Assembly: GCF_900497805.2 (NCBI RefSeq)
Contig: NW_020954569.1
Span: 27,485,227 to 27,549,226, forward strand
DNA: 64,000 nucleotides
Direction of reading: 5' to 3'
Origin: Vombatus ursinus
Taxonomy: Eukaryota > Chordata > Mammalia > Diprotodontia > Vombatidae
Part shown: piece by piece, positions 1 through 11,965 of the stretch
Numbering within the stretch: position 1 is the stretch's first letter
Layout of the letters: every line of letters starts with the position of its first letter
Notes under the pieces: generated by a model
The model's database searches: none
Seen by the model: only the letters and a program-made list of their open reading frames with translations
Told to the model about the DNA's origin: nothing
Translations under genes and position numbers: made by a program

Positions 1-138
1 CTCCTCCTCCTCCTTCTCCTCCTCCTTCTCATTCTTCTTCTTCTTTTTCTTCTTCTTCTTCTTCTTCTCCTCCTCCTTCTCCTTCTCCTTCTTCTTCTTC
101 TTCTTCTTCTTCTTCTTCTTCTTCTTCTTCTTCTTCTT

Positions 139-168
<30 letters not shown>
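1..168. repeat. (CTT)n/(CTC)n polypyrimidine microsatellite
   Basis: The plus strand is pure pyrimidine for almost the whole stretch, first mixed CTC/CTT units, then about 27 uninterrupted CTT units. It is cut by the window start, so its full length is unknown. It abuts L1 ORF2 sequence where the rest of the L1 3' part would be expected, so the repeat probably grew in or replaced that part. Confidence 0.97.
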
Positions 169-169
<1 letters not shown>

Positions 170-170
170 A

Positions 171-1040
171 GAGCTGCTATGAATACTTTTGTACAGATTG
201 GTTCTTTTCCCTTAAAAAAGCTTTGGGATATAGACCTGGCAATGGTATTACTGGATCAAAGGGTATGCACATTTTTATAGCTCTTTGGGCATAGTTCCAA
301 ATTGCTCTCCAGAATAGTTGGGTCAGTTCACAGCTCCACCAAGAATGCATTAGTGTCCCAGTTTTCTCACATACCCTCTAATATTTATCATTTTCCTTAG
401 TTGTCATATTAGCCAATCTGATAGGTATGAAGTGGTACCTTAGAGTTGTTTGAATTTCCTTTCTCTCATCAATAGCAATTTAGAGCGTTTTTCATATGAC
501 TATAGAAAGCTTTGATTTCTTTGTCTGAAAATTATCTGTTCATATCCTTTGACCATTTATCAATTGGGGAATGATTTGTATTCTTACAAATTTGACTCAA
601 TTCTCTATATACTTGAGAAATGAGGCCTTTATCAGAGATACTTGCTTTAACCCCCCCCCAAAGTTTTCTGCTTTCCATCTAATTTTGATTGCATTGGCTT
701 TGTTTGTGCAAACATTTTTTAATTTTATGTAATCAAGATTATCCATTTTATATTTTGTAGTGTTCTCTGTATCTTGTTTGGTTCTAAATTCTTCCCTTAT
801 CCATAGATCTATCAGGTAAACTATTTCATCCTCTCTTAATTTGCTTATGGTAGTGCCTTTTATTTGTAAATCACGTACCCATTTTGACATTATTTGGCAT
901 ACAGTGTGGGATGTTGGGCTATACCTAGTTTCTGCCATACTGTTTTCCAGTTTTCTCAGAAGTTTTTGTCAAATAAGGAGTTTTCCCTCAAAATCTTGGA
1001 TTTTTAATCTGTTTCTGATGTCCTTTTTTGCAATTAAGTA
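171..1040 (-). mobile_element. L1 LINE fragment, C-terminal part of ORF2
   Basis: Read on the minus strand this is the end of L1 ORF2, downstream of the reverse transcriptase. Positions 597-938 translate to a 113-residue piece with L1-like blocks (SKWVRDLQIK, LDYIKLKNVCTNKANAIKIRW). Near 300-345 the Cys/His C-terminal block reads MHSWWSCE, a degenerate form of the usual HCWW. Frames change several times, so it is dead. The 3' UTR is absent: the fragment stops at the microsatellite on its left. The right end is indistinct. Confidence 0.88.
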
Positions 1041-1714
1041 ATTTATCTTTTTAATCATAATATCATTCTTCTAATGTGACCTTACTCGCTCTGCACCTAT
1101 TCTATTTTTTGCTTCCTTTGGCAAATATTTTTAGTGTCTCCATGGGGTTTGTCTGCTTTTTGTTTTCTTCCTTTGTCTTTTCTTGTGTTTATGTCTTCCT
1201 TCATTTCTTTCAAGGTAGACTTAATTATTGAAGTTCACCCTTTGGTATTTCTCAAATTGTTTCCATGACTTCCTCTTGATCATATTGTTTAGTTTTCTTA
1301 TAGTACAGAATTTTTAATTGTACCATTTTTTTTACTCTGCAGCTTTGCTCAATCTTTCATGTTTATTTTAATTTATCTTACTATTGTCAGAAGTTTTGTT
1401 TCTTTTGATAACTTTTATGATTGTTACTATGGAGTTAGTTGAAGCTGACACTCACTTCTGTACTCAGCGGCAGTTCTATTCATCACCTATTTGTATGCTC
1501 TTGGACAAATCCAGATAGATTTGTTCAGGCATACCTAGAATATCTCAACTACTGATTTTTGTGAAATATTTATAACCACCCCCATCAGATGTTTGGAAAT
1601 AATTTTGTATTTAAGGATTGTCATAAAAAGATTTCTGGACCTAATGAAAAATCCATTTATTTGGAGAAAAAAAAATTCCCTGTTAAAATCTGGGCTCTGG
1701 AAGTAATTCTGTTT
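1041..1714. other. No recognisable feature
   Basis: AT-rich sequence without a long open frame or a repeat I recognise. Some may be unrecognised L1 remnant continuing from the left. Confidence 0.5.
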
Positions 1715-1786
1715 CCTTTGCCATGATATTCTTTCTGGGCCTCAGTTTCATCATCTGTAAAAATAAAAAGGTTGGAATAAGAAATC
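1715..1786 (+). repeat. MIR/CORE-SINE-like fragment
   Basis: A short stretch resembles the MIR central block (gggcctcagtttcatcatct followed by gtaaaa). Only about 70 bases are recognisable, so this is tentative. Confidence 0.4.
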
Positions 1787-1789
1787 TAT

Positions 1790-2001
1790 CAGGTGTAGAA
1801 GTGTGCTGGTAAAATTTTAACAACTGGCTTTCTGAAGAAAAAAAAGAAACATACATGTCACTTAAATTTCACCCACGCTATTAATTTTTCCTCCGTCAAG
1901 TAAGTCTAGACAATCAACAAAACAATAATTCAAATACTGATTTATAACTTTTGTTGATTTTGGAGACTGATACTGTTTGAGCTGGCTCTATCACATCCCT
2001 G
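1790..2001. mobile_element. hAT-like miniature DNA transposon, copy 1
   Basis: About 212 bp similar over its length to 37198-37432. Shared landmarks: a left arm with gtgctggtaaa and ttaacaactgg, a centre with taagtctagacaatcaacaa, and a right arm with gagctggctcta. The right end is cacatccctg, the exact reverse complement of the left end of the other copy (cagggatgtg), giving a 10-bp terminal inverted repeat. No target duplication is visible here. It carries no coding sequence. Family name unknown to me. Confidence 0.7.
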
Positions 2002-3980
2002 CCTTTAGCTCTAAATTTTTGATCCTAAGTTCAACAGTTTTGTGTGAAGCTGTGCCCACAGGATGGGGATAGGAATTTCTAGGGATTTTGTAGAGAAAAG
2101 AGATAGATTACTGAGTATTAATAGTAGTTGTACCAAAATGGGCCAAGAATTTCTCCAGTTCCAAGCTTTTAAAATAAAACTTTCCCCCTATAACTGCTAC
2201 ATTTGGATTACATGAGCATGTTTTCTCTGATCCCTAATGTATCTCTTTTCTGAATGATGTCAGCATGAATAAGTTTTCTGCAGTTTTACTTGGGAAATTT
2301 ATTTGGTGATTCTGAAGGACATTTTGGCATGCTGTTATTCAATTGCAATGACAATTGAAGAAAATTTCTTTGATAGGTTAAAATTTTCTTAACAAATCTT
2401 ATAGAAATGTGGAAGCTTTTTGTTGTTATTGTTGTATAGATAAGATAAGCTGCCTACAAACCAGGAAAGAAACTTGTAAGAAAAAAAATTGAGGAAATTG
2501 AGGTAAAAAAACTACAAAAAAATTTGTTGTTGTAAAATAAAATTGTGAATCTACTTATAGTGAGACGGAAATGAAAACCTTTTGTTAACTTAGCACTTGA
2601 CTTTAATACTTTCAAATTATTGCCTGAGTTATGCAGTAGCATGCAATTTTCCGCTGTATTTAGATGTCATAATTTTTGTTTTGACCTTTAAAAAGACAAG
2701 AAAAGTGTCAGGAAAAGAAAGGAGATAGATACATATGAGGAAAGAGAATATGGAAGAATGTTCACTTCTCTGAGTACAGACCTTAAGAATGGAAAGAGAG
2801 GCTGTTTCAGAAAATATTATTAGCTTAGTAACAACCCATTTCATCATGGCTTCTACACAAGAGAATTGTAGCCACCTCTATCTTACTCTTAGGTTCCATA
2901 TTTGTCCACAGATGTGCTCAGACATACCCTTGACTTTGGAAATTCTACCTTGTATAGGTACACATAGATGGAAGAAAGCCTGATCTATGCACAGGACCAA
3001 AGAATAAACTAACAAGAAGATACACTGAACATATAAATGACTTGAGAGGAAAGGGACTTTCCAACATTGCAGGTTAACAGGACATTGCAGGCCACAGCTT
3101 TGAGAAACTTTAACACCTGCCATTCATACTGCTAATAACTCCCTTAGTAGTCCAGGGAAGTGGTCCAATGATTGCTGTCAAAAGAATCTTCTGTTTTGCT
3201 AGCTTTCAATCCTTCATCAGTAATTGGGCACAGGGGAGGGGACTGGTGAGCAAAATTATTTCAGCAGCATTAAAATGGAGAGCATCTGTGCCTGCACAGC
3301 GAAATCTCTCATTCTCTATTTTTGCCTGCTATCTATAATGATTTTATGAGCAAGGGCCCTGTTGCTCTGTTTATACCTTTCTCTTCTTCTGGTCCTGGTC
3401 CTTGAGCATACTAGTTGTGTCAGGATAAATGATGAGGGCAGAAAAAGGTATCTTTATTCTTACTTGTATCTGTAACCTTGTCACTCTTTCTTTCATGTAT
3501 TAAGCAGGAAACTTGAAATTGTAGATTTAGATATTACACATATTTCATACTGGAGATTGCCATTAGGGATTGTTTTCTACATCAAATTTTGGAGGATGTA
3601 TGGCAAATTCTTTAGAAGTAGTTATAAGAATAAAATATCCATCAAGGACATTTGTTTTAAATATGAAAGATTCTGCTAGTTAAATAAGACTATTGGCTGA
3701 CTACTCCATTTGTCTTTTCTACATTTTAAATTTTCTCTTTAAATTCTGAACTTGAGAAAATTAACAAACATTAACATTTTCATATGCAAAGAGGAACAGA
3801 AAAAGAAGATGGTAAATGAAACCATGATTATTTTATATATACATATATAATTTTATTTTTCTAAGTATGACTTAAATTTAATATAGTGGTACTTACTAAC
3901 ACTTTACTACTTATTTGGGTACCCTTCTGAACTTCCTTTCATTAATAGTTTTCTTTCTTTTACTCATCTTTTTTTTTACA
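2002..3980. other. No recognisable gene or repeat
   Basis: About 2 kb of AT-rich unique-looking sequence. Open frames are below 85 codons and show no known domain. Very old repeats could be missed by eye. Confidence 0.5.
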
Positions 3981-3984
3981 TTTC

Positions 3985-4160
3985 TACCACTTCTTTCCAC
4001 TTTCAACTCTCCTTTCCAAAATGAAAACCTTCCCTCATAACATAAATATTACATTTAGTCAAGTAAAACAAATTCATACCTTGGTCACTTCTGAAAATGA
4101 TTGTCTTATTCTAAACCTACAGTACATTACTTCTTAGCTAAGAGGTGGGAAGTATGTTCT
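3985..4160 (-). mobile_element. L1 3' UTR-like fragment
   Basis: The stretch around 4050-4155 (agtcaagtaaaacaaattca, then a ggtgggaagtatgttc block) resembles an antisense marsupial L1 3' UTR. It is short and degraded, with uncertain ends. Confidence 0.5.
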
Positions 4161-4439
4161 TACACTGAAAATCAATTTTTCATGTCTGATAAAACATACC
4201 TACTTTCTTTTGTGTTTGTGATGATTTTCCATTACTAAATTAATAGTTGCTTTTGTGCTGAAGTATGTCTCACAATGCCTAGCAATTTTTCAACACATTA
4301 TAAACATTAATATATCAAACAAATCAAAATGAATTGAAATCTAATATGATTAACATGTAAGATACATAAGACACATTAGAGCTATCTCACAATGGAGGGG
4401 CTTCCATTATACTTTGTAAGATAATTTAATATTCAATCA

Positions 4440-4512
4440 AGTGAGACAGTATATGTAAAGTACTTTGCAAGCCTTAAGTTACTATAGCAATTCCAATTAC
4501 TGTTATTATAGT
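4440..4512 (+). repeat. MIR/THER1 3' tail fragment
   Basis: The order 'gtaaagtactttgcaagcct' followed by a short tract leading to ttattatag matches the 3' part of MIR-type SINEs (normally gtaaagcgctt, then tta repeats). The 5' part is not recognisable. Confidence 0.42.
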
Positions 4513-4884
4513 ACATGTTTTTTGACTTATTTCCAAACCTCCAACTTACACTGGCAGATCAGGTTCTCAGAGCTAGACCACTTCTTTACTTTTAGGGTTC
4601 AAAGAGTAACCCTGAAGGGATATGATGTTCTTCTACTACTATTATCACTCACATACCCCCATCTAGTGTATTTTATTAGTAGTTATCAATATAATATTGC
4701 CACTTGATATCTTCTTGATATATTGCTAACCATGTAATATCAATAATCTTTTACCAAGGGATCTATACTAAGAAGATATAGCAAAACCTAAAGGATAGAA
4801 GGAGAAGAAGACATTCACTACAGAGATCCCAAGGTCTTCTACTGAGAGGAAAGAAATAAGAATAGTGAAGGGGTAGCTTAGTGG
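4513..4884. other. No recognisable feature
   Basis: AT-rich spacer without recognisable coding or repeat content. Confidence 0.5.
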
Positions 4885-5020
4885 GGTTGACAAAAGAAAT
4901 TTCATGTCAAGTACTGTGTTAAGCTGTGGAGATACAAAACCAAAAGTTACAACAGCTTCTGCTTTCAAGGAGCCTACCTTCTAATGAGGGAGATAATATT
5001 GTCTTCCATACATATATAAA
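4885..5020 (-). mobile_element. L2-type LINE 3' fragment
   Basis: Contains degraded versions of the antisense L2 3' signature: 'actgtgttaagctgtggaga' then tacaaa, followed by caaggagcctaccttctaat. Same arrangement as the better preserved L2 at 33980. Partial and old. Confidence 0.5.
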
Positions 5021-5025
5021 TGTAA

Positions 5026-5215
5026 AATGTGGAGCCATCTCCAGTAGTCCTGATGTATATCTTGCCACTGGACCCAGATGGCTCTGAAAGAGAGAATGAG
5101 GCTGGTGACTTTGCACAGCCCTGCCTCACTTAAATCCAATTCACTTTCAAGTTAAGCTATCACCTTCCTGATGTCATTGGAACTCTTTGAGAATGAAGGA
5201 CAAATAACAACCCTT
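5026..5215 (+). repeat. Marsupial SINE with ACA-rich tail
   Basis: Shows the order 'cttgccactggacccagatg', 'gaggctggtgactttgcaca', then 'gagaatgaaggacaaataac'. I recognise this from memory as an abundant marsupial dispersed element, possibly RTE-mobilised because the tail is aca-rich rather than poly-A. The exact family name is uncertain. Confidence 0.62.
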
Positions 5216-5969
5216 TTATTTTATTTTCCATGGTTATTTATATTTGTAGATTTTTTGCTTATTTCCTAGTTGTAGGATTATGAAACAGGCTAATGAAGAA
5301 AGATACTTGGACATGTTACTGATGAAAAGACTTTGGAAACTTCATTTCTTATTTGTCCATTTTCATAAATCCCTGGATAAAATGCTGTTGGGTGGTAAAA
5401 GTTGTGGAATTGTTCCCAGATTCCAGAAAGGATTAGTAAAAAAAAAACAATCAAGAATTGTTTTGTGGACATCTTACATATGAAACCATGAAAAGCTATT
5501 ATGTATAATTTGTATTTTTAAAAGTTTATAGCAAAATTAAAATAGTAGTTCCCAAATTGTCATGCTTATCTATCTCGCTCTCTGAAATTCCTTCTGCTCT
5601 TTTCTGTGCATTTTAAAATGTTTCATTGTTGTCCTTTTCTTTCTTTTCTTCTGTTGTTTTGGCATCACTATCACTACTCTCTTCCCTCTCTAGTTTCTCC
5701 CCACCCCATGAAAGTCATTTCTTGTAACACATAATCATACAAAAGCACAAAAAAAAATCCAACAACAACAAAAACAAAACAACCCTATACATTGGCCTTA
5801 TCTGAAATTTTATGCTTTATTCTCTACCTTTAGTCAGTCTATCACCTCACTTTCAAGAGGTGGGAAAGAAACATAATTCAACTTCTGTCTTGTGTAGTCA
5901 TGGTTAATTTTTAACTTGATCAGTCTTCTTAAGTGATCAGACTTATTTTCTTTTAAAATGAGATAGTTG
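5216..5969. other. No recognisable gene; short A/C-rich patch
   Basis: No known element recognised. Positions 5745-5785 hold an AAC/AAAC-rich low-complexity patch. Confidence 0.5.
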
Positions 5970-6169
5970 AGATTTTCTGCCAAGATACCTGGCTGAAAGG
6001 AGGCAGATTGCCCCACTTCTATATGCCTACTCTAGCAAACCCTGAAGTTTGCACTAGACTCAAAAAAATTTAAAAATCTAATGAGACACTACAGTATGTG
6101 GCATCTTCCATATCAGAACAGAACAAAATCATCCCAGAAGCCAAGGGGCAATAGGAAAAGGGGCATTTC

Positions 6170-6320
6170 GGGGCAGTTAGGTGGCACAATGGTAGGGAAC
6201 TGGTGCTGGAGTCAGAGGGACCTGAGTTCAAATGTGACCTCAGATACCTGACACTTACTAGCTGTGTGACTCTGGGCAAGTCACTTAACCCCATTGCCTA
6301 GCAAAAAACAAACAAAAAAA
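6170..6320 (+). repeat. WSINE (tRNA-headed marsupial SINE)
   Basis: Runs from ggggcagttaggtggcacaa through 'actagctgtgtgactctggg' to an A-rich tail. It is flanked by a target duplication: aaaaggggcatttc (6156-6169) and a matching stretch ending ctttc after the tail, with extra G bases in the second copy. It sits inside the HAL1 at 5970, so it is younger. Confidence 0.92.
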
Positions 6321-6488
6321 GGGGGGGGCCTTTCAAGCAAAGTGAGTGCCATTGCTACCAGACAAGACATGTAGCATACAAATCTCTTTACACAGAAGCA
6401 GCAAAAGTAGAGGACTCCCCTGAGAAAGCTCCAGGGTGCTCTGGCTTTGAAAGCCAGAGGGTTTGGTGCAGGCAGTAACCAGTGCAGG

Positions 6489-6745
6489 GCCAACCAAGAG
6501 GCTGCTAGGTGGTGCAATTCATTGAGTGCTGTGCCTGGCATCAGGAAGACTTGAGTTCAAATCTGATCTTAGACCTGTAGTTTTGTGACCTGGGCAAATC
6601 TCTTGATCTCTATCTGCCTTAGTTTTCTCAACTACAAAATCAGTATAATAATGGCAACTACCTCTCAGGATTGAAGATCAAATGATATAATATTTGTAAA
6701 GTGTTAATGCCTGGCACATAGTAGGTACATAATAAAAGCTAATTC
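6489..6745 (+). repeat. THER1/MIR-type CORE-SINE
   Basis: Near full length: head gctgctaggtggtgcaattc, CORE part with gacctgggcaaatctcttga and 'ccttagttttctcaactaca', then 'ggcacatagtaggtacataa' and a short tail. It interrupts the HAL1 5' region and is considerably diverged. Confidence 0.82.
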
Positions 6746-7585
6746 CATCCATCTATTCAAAGTGGTGCCTCAGACTCAAACCAGGACCACCTAGACCCAA
6801 GGGTTCTGAGGTTCCTAACACTCTATCTGTCTTGGGACACCGAGAGGGCCCTGAATAAGCAACTCATTGAGTCTTAAAGATTCAGAAAAATTGAACCATG
6901 GAAGGTGGAAATCAACACAAGAAGCAAGGGGACCCATGGTGAGACCCAAAAGACTAACCATTTTTTTCTGAAATTTGAGCAGGTAATAGAGTTTGGTGGA
7001 GGTACAAAGCTCCAATTCGAGAAATAAAACTGGAGATGGGCAAATCAAAGAAAACACCAACTAGTATAAATATTATTACAAATTAACTTCATAACAACTA
7101 CAAGCAGAGATTCAGAGAAAAAAAAATGGATTTCCCCCATGCACTACATGACTACTAGGAAGAAATGAAGCAATACATTTAAAAAAAGGCTTTTTAGAAA
7201 AAATGGAGGGAGAATAAATATTTTAGAAGAAAAGTGGTAAACCCCTTACCCAAGAAATGGAAATTCTAACAACTTGAATAGACCAACCAGAAAATCAACA
7301 ATTCCAGGAGTCCATAAGTAAAAAATAAGAGAAAATGAAAAAGTTTGAAAAAGTAGAAGAAAATATAAGATATTTGATTATTTTAAAAGGTTGAGCAGGA
7401 GAACAGGTTAAGGAAGGATAATGTAAGAATCAATGGACTCCCATTAAAAGCAAGGATTTTAAAATGCCACAACACAATATTTTTTAAAATAAGCGGTTTA
7501 TTATTTTTAAATTTTCAAGTAAGAATTTTTTTCAAAATATTCTGTCCTTCCTATTACCCTTTCTTCCATTGAGAAATATTTTCTA

Positions 7586-8290
7586 AAATCTAAATTCATA
7601 TATAGGAAAGTGTGTGAGTATGTGTGTGTTGCTCATGTAGGTTATATGTGTCAATGTGGATTTGTCTAGATGTCCTTGCAGAGAGTCATGAACAGATTTC
7701 TCTGGAGTTTCCTGTCCCTAAATATTGTTAATCTGGGGGAATAATTTTTACTTTTAAGCTGTACTTCTAATCACAGGTGGAATGCTCAAAGCTATAAACT
7801 CAAGGTTTTGATTCTCCTTTCCCACTAACTGCCAGTTCCACAAATTCTACATGTAGTGAATAGCAAATATACCCATTTATCCAAGCTAATAGCAAACAGA
7901 AATCAGAGAAGGTATACAGATAATATGCCAGACAGAATGAATGAATTCTTCTACTGAGATTGAGATTTCTCAACTTGATAAAAAGAGAGTCTAGATTTCA
8001 CTTGAAGGAGAAATTGCCCTAAGTTTCTAGTGAAGTATGCTGGAAATTAGGACACGCTTAAGGCACTCTGCTCCTCTACACATAAGTTTCTTCTCAGAGT
8101 CTTTATCTTCCTTCAGGGACCTATCCTTGAAGAGAACTGGAATGATGGTTGTTCTTTCTTGAAGCTGGAGTCCAGAAGACCAAGATCTCTCTTCTCCCAA
8201 ACTTTTGACACCCCTGTCCCCCATGTAGGCATTGTAGAGCATTGAATAATCAATTTACTTGTCATTTATAATCTCTCAAATATATTGTTG
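7586..8290. other. Unassigned segment inside the nested L1
   Basis: Lies between L1 3'-end-like sequence and L1 reverse transcriptase sequence, where the ORF2 C-terminus would be expected, but does not resemble that part as seen at 171, 28677 or 49172. No clear terminal repeats. It could be a further old insertion or a diverged 3' UTR. Confidence 0.4.
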
Positions 8291-9812
8291 TAGCCCACTT
8301 GCTAATATTTTATTTTAAAATTTTACAATAAAGTTTTTTTTTAAGGTAATTGGTCAGTAGTTTACTTTTTTCTCCCTCTCTAGATATTGAGAAAATATTT
8401 TCATCATTGAAAGAGATTAGAAAGTTGCCTTCTTTTCTTATTTTTGAAAGCACTTTATGTGATTTTGGAATTAATTGTTCTTTGAATATTTGATAGAATT
8501 CACTTGTGAATTTGGTTCCATAATTTTTTTCTTTGGGAGTTCATTTATGGTATGTTCAATTTCTTATTCTGATATTAAGATATTAAACAGTCTATTTCTT
8601 CTTTGGTTAATCTGGATATTTTACATTTTTGTAAATATTCATCTGTGTTGTCTAAGTTAAGTTTTGTTTACATATAATTGCTAACATATAATTAGTTTCT
8701 AGTAATTCTTCTATCCTCTTCCTCTTTATGGGGGAATTCATACCATTTACATTAATAATTATGATTGTTACTTTTTTAGTTTTCTCCATTCTGTCCACTT
8801 ATACTTTTCCTGTTATTTTTCTCCCATCACCTTCTTATATATAATAGAAGGACTTTGCCCAACACTTGTGATCTTTTGAGTGAAACAGTCCATTTCATCT
8901 CTTTTGCAGCTTTTCTCTTCTACTTATCCAGTCCCTGATCCCAGGTTTTTACTCTTTAACTCCAACCTTAGATATTGTTTGACTTATGATTATTTCCTTT
9001 GATTATTGACTTACCTATTTCTTCCCTCTTAGATTCTTCTCTCCTCCTAATTTACTCCTTTTATTTCCCTTTCAAATTTAATATTTCTCTTTCTATCTTT
9101 CTCTGTGTCTCTCTCTATGTCTGTCTATCTGTCTTTTAGTCTGTTTGTCTCTCTTCTCCACTCCCTCTCCCCATTTATCTTGATTTAGATGAACTTTAAG
9201 TTCATGGAATGCCCCAGTCTTCCTCCATGGCTACATACTCTTAAACAATAAGTTTTTATTGATGCCTTCTGTTTTTTTTTTCTTCACATCACCATAATCC
9301 CTCCATTATCCCTTCCACCCATATATACCCTTCCTTTTGTGCCCTTCTATTGCAATATGTGATATGCAATAGTGATTTCCTTCCCCTTCTTCCTTCTATT
9401 TTTGTTTTTTTTTTTAAAGATAATTATAACAGAATACAACCGCCCAGGGACACTCAGTCATTTTAATTTTCTTGATGATCCTTAAAGATATTAGGTTTCT
9501 GAAAAGATATTTATTTTCTTATCCTCCATTAACATGTAAATAATTCATCCTCCATCAAAGACATCTAGACAAAAGGTATTCCTTTTCCAATATACACATA
9601 TTTGTACCTTTCTATGTTTCTCTTGGCACCTGCATTTCCATTTTCAAATGTCTATTTAGTTCTGGTCTCTTCAATAGGAATGATTGGAAATCTTCTATTC
9701 CATATTTTCCTCCCCACTCCCATTTAGGATTATCTCAGGTGTTTTGGAATATCACATTCCAAACTCTTCTCTGTTTAAACATTATATCCTGCTAAGCCTT
9801 TTTAAATTCTTA

Positions 9813-10103
9813 TTATGACCCCCTTGATATTTGAGCTACTATTCTTTGGTTGCTTGGAAGTTCTGGATTTTGGTTACAGTGTTCCAGGGAGTTTTCATTT
9901 TGGGCTTTCTTTTTCAAGGTGACTGGTGATTTCTTTTCTATTTTCACTTTTCCTTCTGGTTCTAATAGTTGTAGGCAGTTTTTGTTAGTGATTCCCTGAA
10001 ATATCATATCCAAACTCTTCTTCTGACTATATTTTTCAGATAGTCTTATAATTCTTAAAATGTTTCTTCTTGATCTATTTTCTAGGTCAGTTTTTGATAT
10101 CAT
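9813..10103 (-). pseudogene. L1 ORF1 protein remnant (RNA-binding region)
   Basis: A 96-residue open stretch opens with ISKTDLENRSRRNILRIIRL and continues with KKSLDMIF and LLEPEGKVKIEK. These match the RRM-type region of marsupial L1/HAL1 ORF1p (compare TTDLENRSRRENLKIIGLS in the element at 43879). ORF1p coats LINE RNA for retrotransposition. The N-terminal coiled coil lies further right, split by a SINE. Not functional. Confidence 0.8.
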
Positions 10104-10235
10104 ATTTCTTAGATTTCTTTTTTTTCAATTTTTGGGGATGCTTTATTTTGATATTTTTTGTTGTATTACTTAGTCATGGTTTTTTGTCTGCCTCATTCTA
10201 AATTTCAATATATTTAATTCTTGAGTGAGGTTTTT

Positions 10236-10382
10236 TTTTTGCTTTTTGGTGAGACAATCAGGCTTAAGTGACTTACCCAGGGTCACACAGCTAGTAAGTG
10301 TTAAGTGTCTGAGGCCAGATTTGAACTCAGGTGCTCCTGACTCCAAGGCCAGACCTCTATCCACTACACCACCTACCTGCCC
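10236..10382 (-). repeat. WSINE
   Basis: Antisense copy with poly-T on the left, then 'cagggtcacacagctagtaa' and finally 'accacctacctgccc'. The duplication ttgagtgaggttttt (10221-10235) recurs exactly after the SINE at about 10384-10398, so the ends are secure. It lies inside L1 ORF1. Confidence 0.95.
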
Positions 10383-11965
10383 ATTGAGTGAGGTTTTTCC
10401 ATCATCTGTTCTAATGTGTCAGTTTTCTTTTTCAACTTTTCCATTCTGTCTCTTATTTCATTTCCTCCAAGTATTCCTGCTGTCCTTGTTTCCAGGATAC
10501 TATTTTCTCTGAGGCTTTACCTGGATTTATTGTAGGGTTGCTATTCTATTTGGGGTTTACCCTCTGGGCAACTCTTAAAGCAAGATGTCTTTTAATGGTT
10601 GAAATTTTCTTGGTTTGTTCATGGGATAGTGTAGTGTTACACTTGGGTCAAAATTCACAGCTGTATGGTGTGGGCAGTCTATTTAACTCCTACAAGGGAC
10701 TCCAGAGCTACTGTGGTTCTGGGTTTCATCTTGGGTATCCTTCTTATCATTGGACTCTAAGACCTTTCTCTGATATAGTATCTTCCTGAGATTCTTCCTT
10801 CCTTATACTGGGCTCAGGGGTCACTCTTATCCTGTTCCCTAACCACAGGCCTCAAGGATTATTTGGACTGAATTTTACTCAAGGCATTTCTCCTACAGTT
10901 TGGATGAAGGCCAGCTGAAGTCTGCCTGGAATGTCCTGAGGTTACTCTTTTTGCTAGGTTAGGGCCTGGTTGGAGGCTGTTGGGACAGTGATAGTGATAG
11001 CCTCTGTTTTTCTGAAAAGTTGCATTAGGCCCCACAGGAAACTGCTCCTCTTTCCTCTAGCTTGCTTTGATTTAGGAAAAGCTTGGACTGCGCTTTTTGA
11101 TACTGGGACACCAGATGGCCCAGAATACCTCAGAGTTACTCTTTCCCAGCTACAGCCTCAAAGAAGGCTTAGGCTTGGATGGGCTTGGGAGGAGGCAATG
11201 TTGGAACTTATCAAATGGTTCCAGGAATGGCTGTCTTTGCTGAGCTCTCTGTGTTTCCCTCTTGATCTATCCTAGGCTGTCTATTCCTAGATCTATGAAA
11301 GACTCTGAAGGTCCTTCTCTGAATTTGTGGGTTGGGTAGGGAATCTAAAGGTGGTTCTTTTTGTTGCCTTGTAGGGTAATGAATTTCTATGTCCTAATGG
11401 AATGTTTGACCTTGACATCCTACATCATCCCACCTGGACATTATTTTAAAAAACAAATGAAAACTCCCCAGATCTATTAGAACCGTAGGGCAAAATGAGG
11501 ATAGAAAGAATCTATCAATCACCTACTGAAAAAAAAACCCTAAAAGGAAATTCCTGGGAATGTCATAGACAAAACCTAGGGGAAAAAATACTGCAAGCAT
11601 TTAAAGAGAAGCAATTCAAGTAAGTGCAATCAAGATTTCATAAGACTTGAAAACTTCTATTAAAAGGCAGAAGAAATCTTGAAATGTAATATTCCAGAAG
11701 GCAAAAGATATAGTCTTATAGTCAAGAACAATTTACTCTGCAAGCATGAATATTATTTTACATGGGAAAAGACAACCCTTGATTGAATAGAAGACTTTTA
11801 ACTATTTCTGATGAAAATACTAGAGCTGAGCAGGAACTTGGAAATACATGAGAAACCCAGAAAGGTAAATTTATTTGAGCAATTGGAAGACACAGAATAT
11901 GATGATGTACTGTTACCTTTTGTGAAACCTATGACCCCCTCTCACTAAAAGAGCTGACAATTAGG

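Larger units (their letters stand above)
7481..11440 (-). mobile_element. Internally deleted L1 inserted in the HAL1
   Basis: Read from 11440 down: an L1 5' UTR (about 10.4-11.4 kb), an ORF1 remnant, the ORF1-ORF2 interval (about 8.7-9.8 kb), a piece of ORF2 reverse transcriptase (about 8.29-8.70 kb) and an L1-like 3' end near 7487-7585. The endonuclease region that should lie between the interval and the reverse transcriptase is missing, as is the ORF2 C-terminus. Both ends fall inside HAL1 ORF1 sequence; flanking AT-rich stretches (atattttttaaaat and attattttaaaaaa) may be a decayed target duplication. A 700-bp segment at 7586-8290 is unexplained. Confidence 0.72.
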
